Below are positions 1 to 6,307 of a stretch of 8,840 nt of DNA, one piece after another. How positions within the stretch are numbered: the stretch's first letter is position 1; each line of letters opens with the position of its first letter. The notes under the pieces were generated by a model. It was not told the origin of the DNA. It worked only from the letters and a program-made list of their open reading frames with translations, and made no database searches. Origin of the DNA: an uncultured Alistipes sp. (GTDB lineage Bacteria; Bacteroidota; Bacteroidia; Bacteroidales; Rikenellaceae); assembly GCA_900766655.1 (NCBI GenBank), contig CAAFWE010000347.1, forward strand, positions 1 to 8,840, in the 5' to 3' direction. The translations under genes and the position numbers were made by a program.

Positions 1-5
1 AAGAA

Positions 6-16
6 CTCATCAGAAC
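6..16. repeat. Possible end of a dispersed palindromic repeat
   Basis: The 11-mer CTCATCAGAAC here is identical to the outer right end of the large palindrome at 8490-8500, in the same orientation. The following bases, GATT here and AATT there, are also similar. It may be the right terminus of another copy whose body lies before this window. An 11-base match alone could be chance, so this is tentative. Confidence 0.35.
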
Positions 17-22
17 GATTAT

Positions 23-53
23 TTTGATTTTTCAAATATTATTACTAACTTTG
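23..53 (+). promoter_or_regulatory. Bacteroidales-type promoter of the surface lipoprotein gene
   Basis: A -33 element TTTG (23-26) and a -7 element TAACTTTG (46-53, matching TAnnTTTG) are separated by 19 bp. This is the consensus and spacing known for the primary sigma factor of Bacteroides and relatives. Transcription should start near 57-61, giving a leader of about 35-40 nt before the ATG at 96. The -7 box lies inside a small palindrome, CTAAC-TTT-GTTAG (45-57), which might be an operator or might be chance. Confidence 0.75.
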
Positions 54-95
54 TTAGGAAATGTGTAAATACATAACAACAAAACTATAAAACTT

Positions 96-3000
96 ATGAA
101 ACACTTAAACAAAATTCTCATCTTGGCAGTGGCGTTACTTGCTTATGCGTGCGTCAATGACACTATTGAAGAGCCGAGTGTTGAGCTCGAGAATCAGCAC
201 AAAACTTCGCTTGCTATTTCGCTTGAGCAGACAAAGACTCATATTGGAGAGAAGTCGGGCGAGACATACCCTCTCTACTGGAGTGCGGGAGACCAGATTG
301 CTGTGAACGGAGTAGCCTCGGAGGCTTTGACCGAGGAGGCAGACGGTAAGGCTGTCGCACAGTTCACACTCAATGGCGAGTTGGCTTACCCTTACAACAT
401 CGTTTACCCAGCACCTGCTGAGGGCGTTGTTGCGGCAGAGGGTTTGCAGGTGGTTACATTCCAGGCAACCCAGAACTACAAGGTTGGCTCGTTTGCAGAG
501 GGAGCTGCTCCGATGTATGCACAAGTGGCATCGGAGGGCGATGTAATCGAGATGAAGCACCTTGCGGGCGTTCTCTGCTTGGTCCCACAGGGCGATGCAG
601 TATTGACATCGCTGACCGTAGAGAGTGCATCGGGCAAGTTGGCTGGTAACTTTGATGTGAATTGCGCCGATGGTACAACCACTCCGCAGAGCGATGCGTT
701 GGGCCTTGTGACCGTATCGTTTGGCGAAGGTCTTGCGCTCAGCACCGAGGGCACACCAATCTATGTGGCTCTGCCAGCAGGCGACTTTGGTGAGGTGACC
801 GTTACACTCAACACCGCAGACCCAGCAGTGAAGATGGTTGTCAAGTTCGACACCACTGGCGAGAAGGCTGTCAAGGCGGGCGTAGTTCGTGAATTTGGAG
901 CGTTCCCATTCACATCGAACGCTACAACCGAGTACCTCATCACAACAAAGGAGGATTTGATTCGCTTTGCTGAGGATGCACCGACATTGACACAATACAC
1001 CATAGCAAAGGTTGCGGGTGCAATCGATATGACAGGCGTGAAGTGGACTCCAATCGAGGGTTTCAACTATAAGTTCGATGGCGGTAAGGATGCTGGGTAC
1101 TACATCAAGGGCCTTTCTGCCCCACTCTTTGGCACCACATCGGCTACAATCCAGAACCTCAAGCTCACAGATGTTGCCATCACCGAGACCGAGCAAGGTT
1201 TCGTGGGCTCGGTAGCGCGTGTTATGGAGAATGGATCGTTGACAAACTGCATCGCATCGGGTAGCTTGGTAATGAACAACACAACCTACACTGCGGAGCT
1301 TATTTCAGGCTACGGAAACTTCAATATCGGAGGTTTGGTGGGTCGCTCGATAGGTGCAACATACCTCGACTGTACAAACCAGGTGGCAGTAACCATCACC
1401 TCGATATCTGCATCGACCAATAGCAGCGCGTATGGTACAACCGTAGGCGGTATCACTGGTCGCGCACTCACTAAATGTTCGCTCGAGAGATGTAAGAACG
1501 ACGCTAAGTTGCTCTACAACGGTACTACCCTACCAGGCGTTATGTATATGTGTGGTCTTATTGGTAGCTCCGACGCAAACAATGATACTATCCATCTAAA
1601 AGATTTGGAGAATACCACAAATGGCGTTATCGAGATTGCCAAGAATAGTGTTTCGGCCAAAGGTTTTAACTTGCGTGGTTGCATTGGCGTTATCTACGAC
1701 GGACAGGACGTTGTGGAGAACATCACAAACAATGGCGACATCAAGTTCTTGGGTACAGCTGGTGGCGAGGTGAATATCTCGGGCATTGGTGGCAACCTCG
1801 GTGCAAAACAGACCGCTAGGAACCTTGTAAACAATGGTGACATCTACTTCAGTGGTACAGCTGCAACCTCAACCAACTATATTGCTGGTATCGCAACCAA
1901 GACTGCAGGTAATGTTACACACAAGATCTACGACTGCCACAATACTGGCGACATCGTCATCGATAGTCCAAGTGCCAAGCAGAATATGTATTGCGCCGGA
2001 CTTATCAGTAGCCACACAAACGGTATAACAGACCTCAACGGATGTACCAATACGGGTGATATCACCGTTTCGTCTACACTCTCAAGCGCATATCTTAGTG
2101 GTATGGTATGCCACGCAAATCAGAAGGTTACCCACACCAATTGCACAAACGAGGGATCAATATCGTTCAGCGGAACAGCTGGTACTACTCGTTTGAGCGG
2201 ATTTATGGCATTTGTTGAGACTAACGCTATCGACATCATCTGGAACAACTGCGAGAACAAGGGTTCAATCAGCCACAGCGGAACATCGAGTGGTATCACC
2301 TCTATCGGTGGCTACCTGACACAAGCAGCTGGCGGTAGCAAGTCGACTTGGAACAACTGCGTAAATAGCGGAGCGATCACCTGCTCGGGCCACGTGAAGT
2401 CGAACTTCTTCGTAGGAGGCTTCTTCGGATACTCGTCTGCGGGCACATACCTAACTTGGTATAACTGCACAAACAAGGGCGCAATAACGGTTGGAGGAAT
2501 CCTCAGCAATACCGACGACAAGAAGGCTCGCGTGGGTGGTTTTGTAGGCGGAACTTACAGCGCAACATCGTTCTACTCTTGCACAAACGAGGGTGCAATC
2601 ACTACAAACCTCGACTCAGACTCTACAGCCAAGATTGATGCCTATGCTGCAGGATTTGTTGGCGATGTAGAGAAAGGTTACGACATCATTCTCGACAAGG
2701 CAGAGGGCAGCGATAAACCTTGCGTAAACAAGGGCGTAATCACTCTGACTGGCGACTGTGGCGACGCTGCTATGGTGGGTGGTCTGTTGGCATCACCAAA
2801 CTATTCGAGTGCGGATGCCAACGAAACACTCATCAAGAATGCGGTGAACGAGGGCGAGGTAAAGTGTATCAATGTCACTTGCACCGGTAATGTCCGCGTA
2901 GGCGGTGTTACGGGCGTACAGGTCATCAGCAACAAGACCCATTCATCGCAAATGACAAACGCCTCGAACAAGGGCAATATCACCGTAGACAATGTTAAGG

Positions 3001-3440
3001 CAAGCTCGCTCTATGTGGGTGGTGTCTGTGGACAGATCTCAGGTGGACTCGCTCCGAATGGCGAACTTGCAAACACGGGTAACATCAGCGTAAGCAATAT
3101 CACTCTCGCAAGCAATGGTGCTCAGTATACTGGTGGTATCGTCGGCCATTCGTCATTGCCAGTTGATGGAGCAAAGTGCTACTGCACAATCAACACTCAG
3201 GCGCACCCTAACACCGGCTTCATCTTCGGCAATGCTCGCACTTCGACCGTCATAGCAAAGAACTGCCAGATTGGTGGCGAAGTCGCATATAAGTACGACG
3301 AGGAGGAGGATGAGTACTTGACCGAAAAGGTTTCAAGTAGCAACTTCCACAAGTATATCTATGGTGGCGGCACAACCGATTGGACTGGCGTAGAGAACTA
3401 CGATGGTTGCTCGGCTTTGGCATCGAAACCAGCATTGTAA
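96..3440 (+). CDS. Surface lipoprotein: fimbrillin-like N-terminus plus beta-helix-like repeats
   Basis: This is a predicted exported lipoprotein of 1114 residues. A short basic N-terminus and hydrophobic stretch lead to a lipobox-like AYAC with Cys19; acidic residues follow soon after (D22, E25, E26), compatible with surface export in Bacteroidota. Residues about 35-275 resemble the fimbrillin-like/Mfa-like beta-sandwich region of Bacteroidales adhesins (YWSAGDQIAV at 61-70, YPYNIVYPAP at 98-107). From about 370 to 1050 there are repeats built on N-x-G-x-I (for example TNTGDITV at 651, TNKGAITV at 792) followed about 15-20 residues later by a V/I-GG-F/L-x-G strand. Thirteen well-formed copies start at 544, 578, 615, 651, 684, 720, 756, 792, 830, 877, 917, 957 and 992, so the period is mostly 33-40 residues. 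This suggests a right-handed beta-helix or GLUG-like repeat stalk. The role is probably adhesion or ligand binding at the surface, which is inference. No enzyme motif is visible. The start is supported by the signal sequence and the promoter. Confidence 0.85.
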   Translation: MKHLNKILILAVALLAYACVNDTIEEPSVELENQHKTSLAISLEQTKTHIGEKSGETYPLYWSAGDQIAVNGVASEALTEEADGKAVAQFTLNGELAYPYNIVYPAPAEGVVAAEGLQVVTFQATQNYKVGSFAEGAAPMYAQVASEGDVIEMKHLAGVLCLVPQGDAVLTSLTVESASGKLAGNFDVNCADGTTTPQSDALGLVTVSFGEGLALSTEGTPIYVALPAGDFGEVTVTLNTADPAVKMVVKFDTTGEKAVKAGVVREFGAFPFTSNATTEYLITTKEDLIRFAEDAPTLTQYTIAKVAGAIDMTGVKWTPIEGFNYKFDGGKDAGYYIKGLSAPLFGTTSATIQNLKLTDVAITETEQGFVGSVARVMENGSLTNCIASGSLVMNNTTYTAELISGYGNFNIGGLVGRSIGATYLDCTNQVAVTITSISASTNSSAYGTTVGGITGRALTKCSLERCKNDAKLLYNGTTLPGVMYMCGLIGSSDANNDTIHLKDLENTTNGVIEIAKNSVSAKGFNLRGCIGVIYDGQDVVENITNNGDIKFLGTAGGEVNISGIGGNLGAKQTARNLVNNGDIYFSGTAATSTNYIAGIATKTAGNVTHKIYDCHNTGDIVIDSPSAKQNMYCAGLISSHTNGITDLNGCTNTGDITVSSTLSSAYLSGMVCHANQKVTHTNCTNEGSISFSGTAGTTRLSGFMAFVETNAIDIIWNNCENKGSISHSGTSSGITSIGGYLTQAAGGSKSTWNNCVNSGAITCSGHVKSNFFVGGFFGYSSAGTYLTWYNCTNKGAITVGGILSNTDDKKARVGGFVGGTYSATSFYSCTNEGAITTNLDSDSTAKIDAYAAGFVGDVEKGYDIILDKAEGSDKPCVNKGVITLTGDCGDAAMVGGLLASPNYSSADANETLIKNAVNEGEVKCINVTCTGNVRVGGVTGVQVISNKTHSSQMTNASNKGNITVDNVKASSLYVGGVCGQISGGLAPNGELANTGNISVSNITLASNGAQYTGGIVGHSSLPVDGAKCYCTINTQAHPNTGFIFGNARTSTVIAKNCQIGGEVAYKYDEEEDEYLTEKVSSSNFHKYIYGGGTTDWTGVENYDGCSALASKPAL

Positions 3441-3465
3441 TAACCTTTCAAAAAAAGTTACGACT

Positions 3466-3582
3466 ATGAAAAACTATCTAAAACCCGAAATTGACATTCA
3501 CTTTGTCGTAGCCGAGCGAGGTTATGGCGATAGCGTGGGATTGCCTGGATTTGGCACAGAGAATGACGAATTAGTATATTAA
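3466..3582 (+). CDS. Small ORF of 38 codons, function unknown
   Basis: An ATG at 3466 opens a 38-codon frame that ends with TAA at 3580-3582. It lies 25 bp after the lipoprotein stop and 15 bp before the kinase start. The peptide begins MKNYLKPEIDIHF, continues VVAERGYGDS, and ends GLPGFGTENDELVY. It has no signal peptide or membrane segment and is acidic at the C-terminus. The start MKxYxxPEI and the Gly/Pro-rich acidic tail ending in an aromatic residue look like a type of very short ORF that I associate with Bacteroidales genomes, but I cannot name a family. A purine-rich stretch, AAAAAAAGTTACGACT, precedes the ATG. The position inside a tightly packed unit and the compositional fit favour a real gene; coding status is unproven. 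Confidence 0.55.
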   Translation: MKNYLKPEIDIHFVVAERGYGDSVGLPGFGTENDELVY

Positions 3583-3597
3583 AAACAAGATAAGAGT

Positions 3598-4698
3598 ATG
3601 ACAGAAAAACTTCTTAAGATTGCTGGCGAGTTTGTCCTCGAGGGCACAGTAAAAGAGATCACTCCGCTCGGACAGGGCTTTATCAACGACACATTCATCG
3701 TGCACACCGAGGGTGAGGCTCCGAACTACATCCTTCAGCGCAAGAACAAGAATATCTTCCCAGATGTTCCAGCAATGATGGATAATATCGACCGCGTGAC
3801 TGCACATATCCGCGCAAAGGTCGAGGCTGAGGGTGGCGACACCCGTCGCGAGGTGATGACCATCAACCACACCCACGATGGCAAGTTCTACCACATAGAC
3901 GAGGAGGGCGAGTATTGGGCAGTATGCGAGTTTATAGCAGATACGGTAGCCTACGACTCGGCAAATAGCGAGGCTTTGGCTCGTATGGGTGGTATGGGTA
4001 TCGGTAAGTTCCAGTCGCAGTTGGCCGACTTCACCGAGCCTTTGACAGAGGTTATCAAGGGCTTCCACAACATCAAGCACCGCTTTGTGCAGTGGGACGA
4101 GGCTATCGCACAAGATGCCGCAGGTCGTGTAGCGTCGCTCTCGAAGGAGATTGAGTGGATTGAGTCGCGTCGCGAGGAGATGCTCGCATTCTGGGCAAAG
4201 GTCGAGAGTGGCGAGATTCCTATGCGTGTAACTCACAACGACACCAAGATTAACAATATCCTATTCGACAAGCAGGGCAATGTTCTCTGCGTAATCGACC
4301 TCGACACCGTAATGTCGGCACCAGCATTGAACGACTTTGGCGACGCTATCCGCACCTACGCAAATACAGGTGCAGAGGATGCAACCGACCTCTCTACCGT
4401 TTCGCTCTCGTTGCCTATGTTCGCAGCTTATGCCGATGGCTACCTCTCGCAGCAGGCACAGAAGCTCAATCAGGCAGAGTTGGATCACCTTGCATTCTCG
4501 GCTCGTTACATCACCTTCGAACAGGTGTTGCGCTTCTTGATGGACTACATCAATGGTGACACCTACTATAAGATTAAGTCGCCACTCCACAACTTGGAGC
4601 GCACTCACGCACAGTATGCCTTGTTGCAGAGCATCGAGGCGCAGTATGAGGTGATGTGCGAGGTAATCAAGCAGACAACCGCTAAATACTTGGCATAA
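3598..4698 (+). CDS. Aminoglycoside phosphotransferase-superfamily kinase, probably a sugar (N-acetylhexosamine-like) kinase
   Basis: The protein has 366 residues with the APH/choline-kinase fold. Visible motifs are a glycine-rich ATP loop, LGQGFINDTF (24-33); YILQRKN (44-50) in the N-lobe; the Brenner-type catalytic loop THNDTKINNILF (212-223) with D215 as the likely catalytic base; and the metal-binding VIDLDT (232-237) followed by DFGDAIR (246-252). Length and the LQRxN and HNDTKxNN patterns resemble the N-acetylhexosamine 1-kinases (NahK/LnpB, about 360 residues) more than antibiotic-modifying APHs. The probable reaction is ATP-dependent phosphorylation of a sugar in the cytosol, possibly at the anomeric hydroxyl in amino-sugar salvage. 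The substrate is inference, and no sugar-1-phosphate uridylyltransferase is nearby to support it. A purine-rich AAGATAAGAG precedes the ATG. The gene overlaps the next by one base. Confidence 0.82.
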   Translation: MTEKLLKIAGEFVLEGTVKEITPLGQGFINDTFIVHTEGEAPNYILQRKNKNIFPDVPAMMDNIDRVTAHIRAKVEAEGGDTRREVMTINHTHDGKFYHIDEEGEYWAVCEFIADTVAYDSANSEALARMGGMGIGKFQSQLADFTEPLTEVIKGFHNIKHRFVQWDEAIAQDAAGRVASLSKEIEWIESRREEMLAFWAKVESGEIPMRVTHNDTKINNILFDKQGNVLCVIDLDTVMSAPALNDFGDAIRTYANTGAEDATDLSTVSLSLPMFAAYADGYLSQQAQKLNQAELDHLAFSARYITFEQVLRFLMDYINGDTYYKIKSPLHNLERTHAQYALLQSIEAQYEVMCEVIKQTTAKYLA

Positions 4699-5324
4699 TG
4701 AAGATTGCAAAGATAGACTTGACGGGCAAAAGCCTCGAAGAGGTATTCGAGGGCATTGCATCGGAGAAGATTGCTTGCTGCAATTGGGCAGAAGAGTATC
4801 CATACGCACCCGAGGTGACATTCAAGATGTTCCATACGGGCGAGAAGTTGTATCTCCGCTTCGATGTTGCTGAGGGCTACACCGCAGCTCGCGTAGGAGA
4901 GGACAATGGCGAGGTGTGGACCGATTCGTGCTGCGAGTTTTTCCTCTCGTTAGACGATGAGGCCTACTACAATGTAGAGACCACCTGCATTGGCAAGATG
5001 CTGATTGGCTACCGCAAGAAGGGACAAGATGTTATCCACGCTGGCGAGGATGTTCTCTCGCAGGTGGAGCGTCACACATCGCTCGGCACAGAGACCTTCG
5101 AGGAGCGTGTAGGCGAGAATAAGTGGTCGCTTATGTTGGGCTTGCCAACCTCGATAATGCATCAGCACAAGGTGGAGAGTTGGGATGGCTTGAAGCTGAA
5201 GGTTAACCTCTACAAATGCGGTGATAACCTCTCGAAGCCTCACTTCCTATCGTGGCAGCCGATTGCGCTACCTCAGCCTTGTTTCCACTGTCCTGAGTTC
5301 TTCACAGCGGTGGAGTTGGAGTAA
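4698..5324 (+). CDS. Carbohydrate-binding family 9-like (CBM9-like) cytosolic protein
   Basis: This 208-residue protein matches the CBM9-like family common in Bacteroidota. Recognisable landmarks are YPYAPEVTFKMFHTGEKLYLRF (34-55), a beta-strand pair preceding the ligand site; the conserved VWTDSCCEFFL (73-83); YYNVETTCIGKMLIGYR (90-106); RHTSLG (125-130); LYKCGD (171-176); PHFLSWQPI (181-189); and FHCPEFF (196-202). CBM9 modules in xylanases bind the reducing ends of sugar chains using Trp residues, but here the domain stands alone. There is no signal peptide, transmembrane segment or attached enzyme, so it should be cytosolic. Its ATG shares an A with the kinase stop (TAATG), indicating translational coupling and probably a joint task with the kinase. 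The exact function, whether sugar binding, regulation or catalysis, is not known to me. Confidence 0.8.
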   Translation: MKIAKIDLTGKSLEEVFEGIASEKIACCNWAEEYPYAPEVTFKMFHTGEKLYLRFDVAEGYTAARVGEDNGEVWTDSCCEFFLSLDDEAYYNVETTCIGKMLIGYRKKGQDVIHAGEDVLSQVERHTSLGTETFEERVGENKWSLMLGLPTSIMHQHKVESWDGLKLKVNLYKCGDNLSKPHFLSWQPIALPQPCFHCPEFFTAVELE

Positions 5325-5325
5325 A

Positions 5326-5366
5326 AAAGAAATATCGTGGTCCGCTTGGATCACGATATTTTCTTT
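5326..5366. terminator. Strong bidirectional hairpin terminator between convergent genes
   Basis: A 14-bp stem is formed by 5330-5343 with 5348-5361, with one G-T wobble (5340/5351) and a GCTT loop (5344-5347). An A-tract (5323-5328) lies on the left and a T-rich tract (5359-5366) on the right. It can therefore end the + transcript of the CBM9-like gene and, read from the other strand, the rpiB transcript that stops at 5383. Confidence 0.85.
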
Positions 5367-5382
5367 GTGGTGAGTATTGCTC

Positions 5383-5808
5383 TTAGATTTTCGCTACGCG
5401 ATTGGCGTGACGACCACCTTCGAACTCGGTATTGAGCCACTCGTTGAGGATGGCGAGCGCCTCCTCGTTGGAGATGAAGCGTGCGGGCAAGACAAGTACA
5501 TTGCTATCGTTGTGCTGACGGGTGAGCTTTGCTATCTCGGGCAACCAGCAGAGCGAAGCACGCACCTTGGCGTGTTTGTTGAGTGTGATGGCCATACCCT
5601 CGCCTGAGCCACAGATGCCAATGGCACGTGAGAAGGTGCCCTCCTCCAACGCTCCAGCCATAGGGTGAGCAAAGTCGGGATAGTCGCAGCTCTCCTCGGA
5701 GTGACAGCCAAAGTCGAATACTTCGAAGCCCTTCGACGAGAGGTAACCTACCAAAAATTCCTTGAGTTCGTAGCCTGCGTGGTCGCAAGCGATACCAATT
5801 TTATTCAT
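5383..5808 (-). CDS. rpiB: Ribose-5-phosphate isomerase B
   Basis: This 141-residue protein is full length for the RpiB/LacAB family and interconverts ribose 5-phosphate and ribulose 5-phosphate in the non-oxidative pentose phosphate pathway, in the cytosol. The N-terminal IGIACDHAGYELK (4-16) carries the substrate-binding Asp9-His10. The strand-loop GICGSGEGM (64-72) holds the catalytic Cys66; RQHNDSNVLVLPAR (97-110) includes His99 and the phosphate-binding Arg110; and the tail GGRHANRVAKI (131-141) closes the site. Cys66 and His99 have the numbering of the Escherichia coli enzyme, so an active isomerase is expected. The ATG at 5808-5806 gives the canonical N-terminus. It is convergent with the CBM9-like gene, divergent from the DUF454 gene, and appears to be a single-gene unit. 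Confidence 0.96.
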   Translation of the reverse strand: MNKIGIACDHAGYELKEFLVGYLSSKGFEVFDFGCHSEESCDYPDFAHPMAGALEEGTFSRAIGICGSGEGMAITLNKHAKVRASLCWLPEIAKLTRQHNDSNVLVLPARFISNEEALAILNEWLNTEFEGGRHANRVAKI

Positions 5809-5848
5809 ATCTGTAACTGTTTATATTTGATTCGCTCTTTCGGTGATA

Positions 5849-5856
5849 CAAATATA
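5849..5856 (-). promoter_or_regulatory. Probable -7 element of rpiB
   Basis: Read on the - strand this is TATATTTG, matching the Bacteroidales -7 consensus TAnnTTTG. It is 40 bp upstream of the rpiB ATG, giving a leader of roughly 35 nt. I see no TTTG at 19-21 bp further upstream, so the assignment rests on the -7 box alone. Confidence 0.4.
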
Positions 5857-5868
5857 CAAATAAATTCG

Positions 5869-5876
5869 TATTTTTG
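5869..5876 (+). promoter_or_regulatory. Possible -7 element of the DUF454 gene
   Basis: TATTTTTG matches TAnnTTTG and ends 8 bp before the ATG at 5885, which would make the transcript nearly leaderless. No -33 TTTG lies at the expected distance. A second match, TATATTTG at 5822-5829, also lacks a -33 element but would leave a normal leader of about 50 nt. Which of the two is used cannot be settled from sequence. Confidence 0.3.
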
Positions 5877-5884
5877 TCACCGCA

Positions 5885-6253
5885 ATGAGGATATTTTTAA
5901 TCATAGTAGGCTGCATCTCGTTGGGTTTGGGTGTGTTGGGCATATTTCTTCCGATGCTCCCCACTACCCCATTTTTGCTCCTCTCGGCTGCCGCTTGGCT
6001 CAAGGCCTCGCCCGAACTCTACAGGTGGTTGCTCAATCACCGAGTGTTTGGCGAGTATATCCGCAACTTCCGCGAACATCGCGCCATACCCCTCAGAGTG
6101 AAGATCATCTCGGTGTCGCTCGTGTGGCTCACTATAGGCTACTGCATCTTCGCAGTGGTCGACAGATGGTGGTGGGCACAGGTGCTGATGGCCCTACTTG
6201 CCGCAACCATCTCGTGGCATATTCTGTCGTTCAAGACACTCAAGAAACAATAA
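5885..6253 (+). CDS. DUF454 / YbaN-family inner-membrane protein
   Basis: This 122-residue protein is of the usual length for the family. The N-terminal hydrophobic segment (about 2-22) runs into the family signature GVLGIFLPMLPTTPFLLLSA (16-35), followed by WLKASPELYRWLLNHRVFG (38-56), another hallmark. Two further hydrophobic segments lie at about 73-92 and 95-116, and a short basic tail (KTLKKQ) ends the protein. It should be an integral cytoplasmic-membrane protein with three or four passes. The molecular function of DUF454 is unknown; E. coli YbaN is the best-known relative. The ATG at 5885 fits the family start. It is a single gene between rpiB (divergent) and the purine permease (convergent). 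Confidence 0.9.
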   Translation: MRIFLIIVGCISLGLGVLGIFLPMLPTTPFLLLSAAAWLKASPELYRWLLNHRVFGEYIRNFREHRAIPLRVKIISVSLVWLTIGYCIFAVVDRWWWAQVLMALLAATISWHILSFKTLKKQ

Positions 6254-6256
6254 AAA

Positions 6257-6285
6257 GAGGGTGCCCTATTGTATTGGGCACCCTC
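6257..6285. terminator. Hairpin terminator between convergent genes
   Basis: A perfect 10-bp stem, GAGGGTGCCC (6257-6266) with GGGCACCCTC (6276-6285), encloses a 9-nt loop. On the - strand it is followed by TTTTTATTG, so it is a good intrinsic terminator for the permease transcript. On the + strand the following ATCTTCCTT is a weak T-tract, so termination of the DUF454 transcript may be less efficient. It begins 3 bp after the DUF454 stop. Confidence 0.85.
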
Positions 6286-6307
6286 ATCTTCCTTGCTATG
6301 GGATATT

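Noticed and set aside
135..1196. A 353-codon ORF on the - strand inside the lipoprotein gene
   Set aside because: It is antisense to a gene with a clear promoter, signal peptide and repeats. Its translation is rich in Cys, Arg and Leu with no domain pattern, as expected from the codon bias of the + strand gene.
3571..4236. A 221-codon ORF on the - strand opposite the kinase
   Set aside because: The + strand frame carries all the catalytic motifs of the kinase family. The antisense translation has no recognisable family and overlaps the small ORF and kinase start.
3598..4698. Antibiotic resistance (aminoglycoside phosphotransferase)
   Set aside because: The superfamily fold is shared, but the LQRxN and HNDTKxNN patterns, length and neighbours point to a sugar kinase; nothing indicates drug modification.
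4261..4821. A 186-codon ORF on the - strand across the kinase/CBM9 junction
   Set aside because: It spans two well-supported + strand genes and has no motif; it is a shadow of their codon usage.
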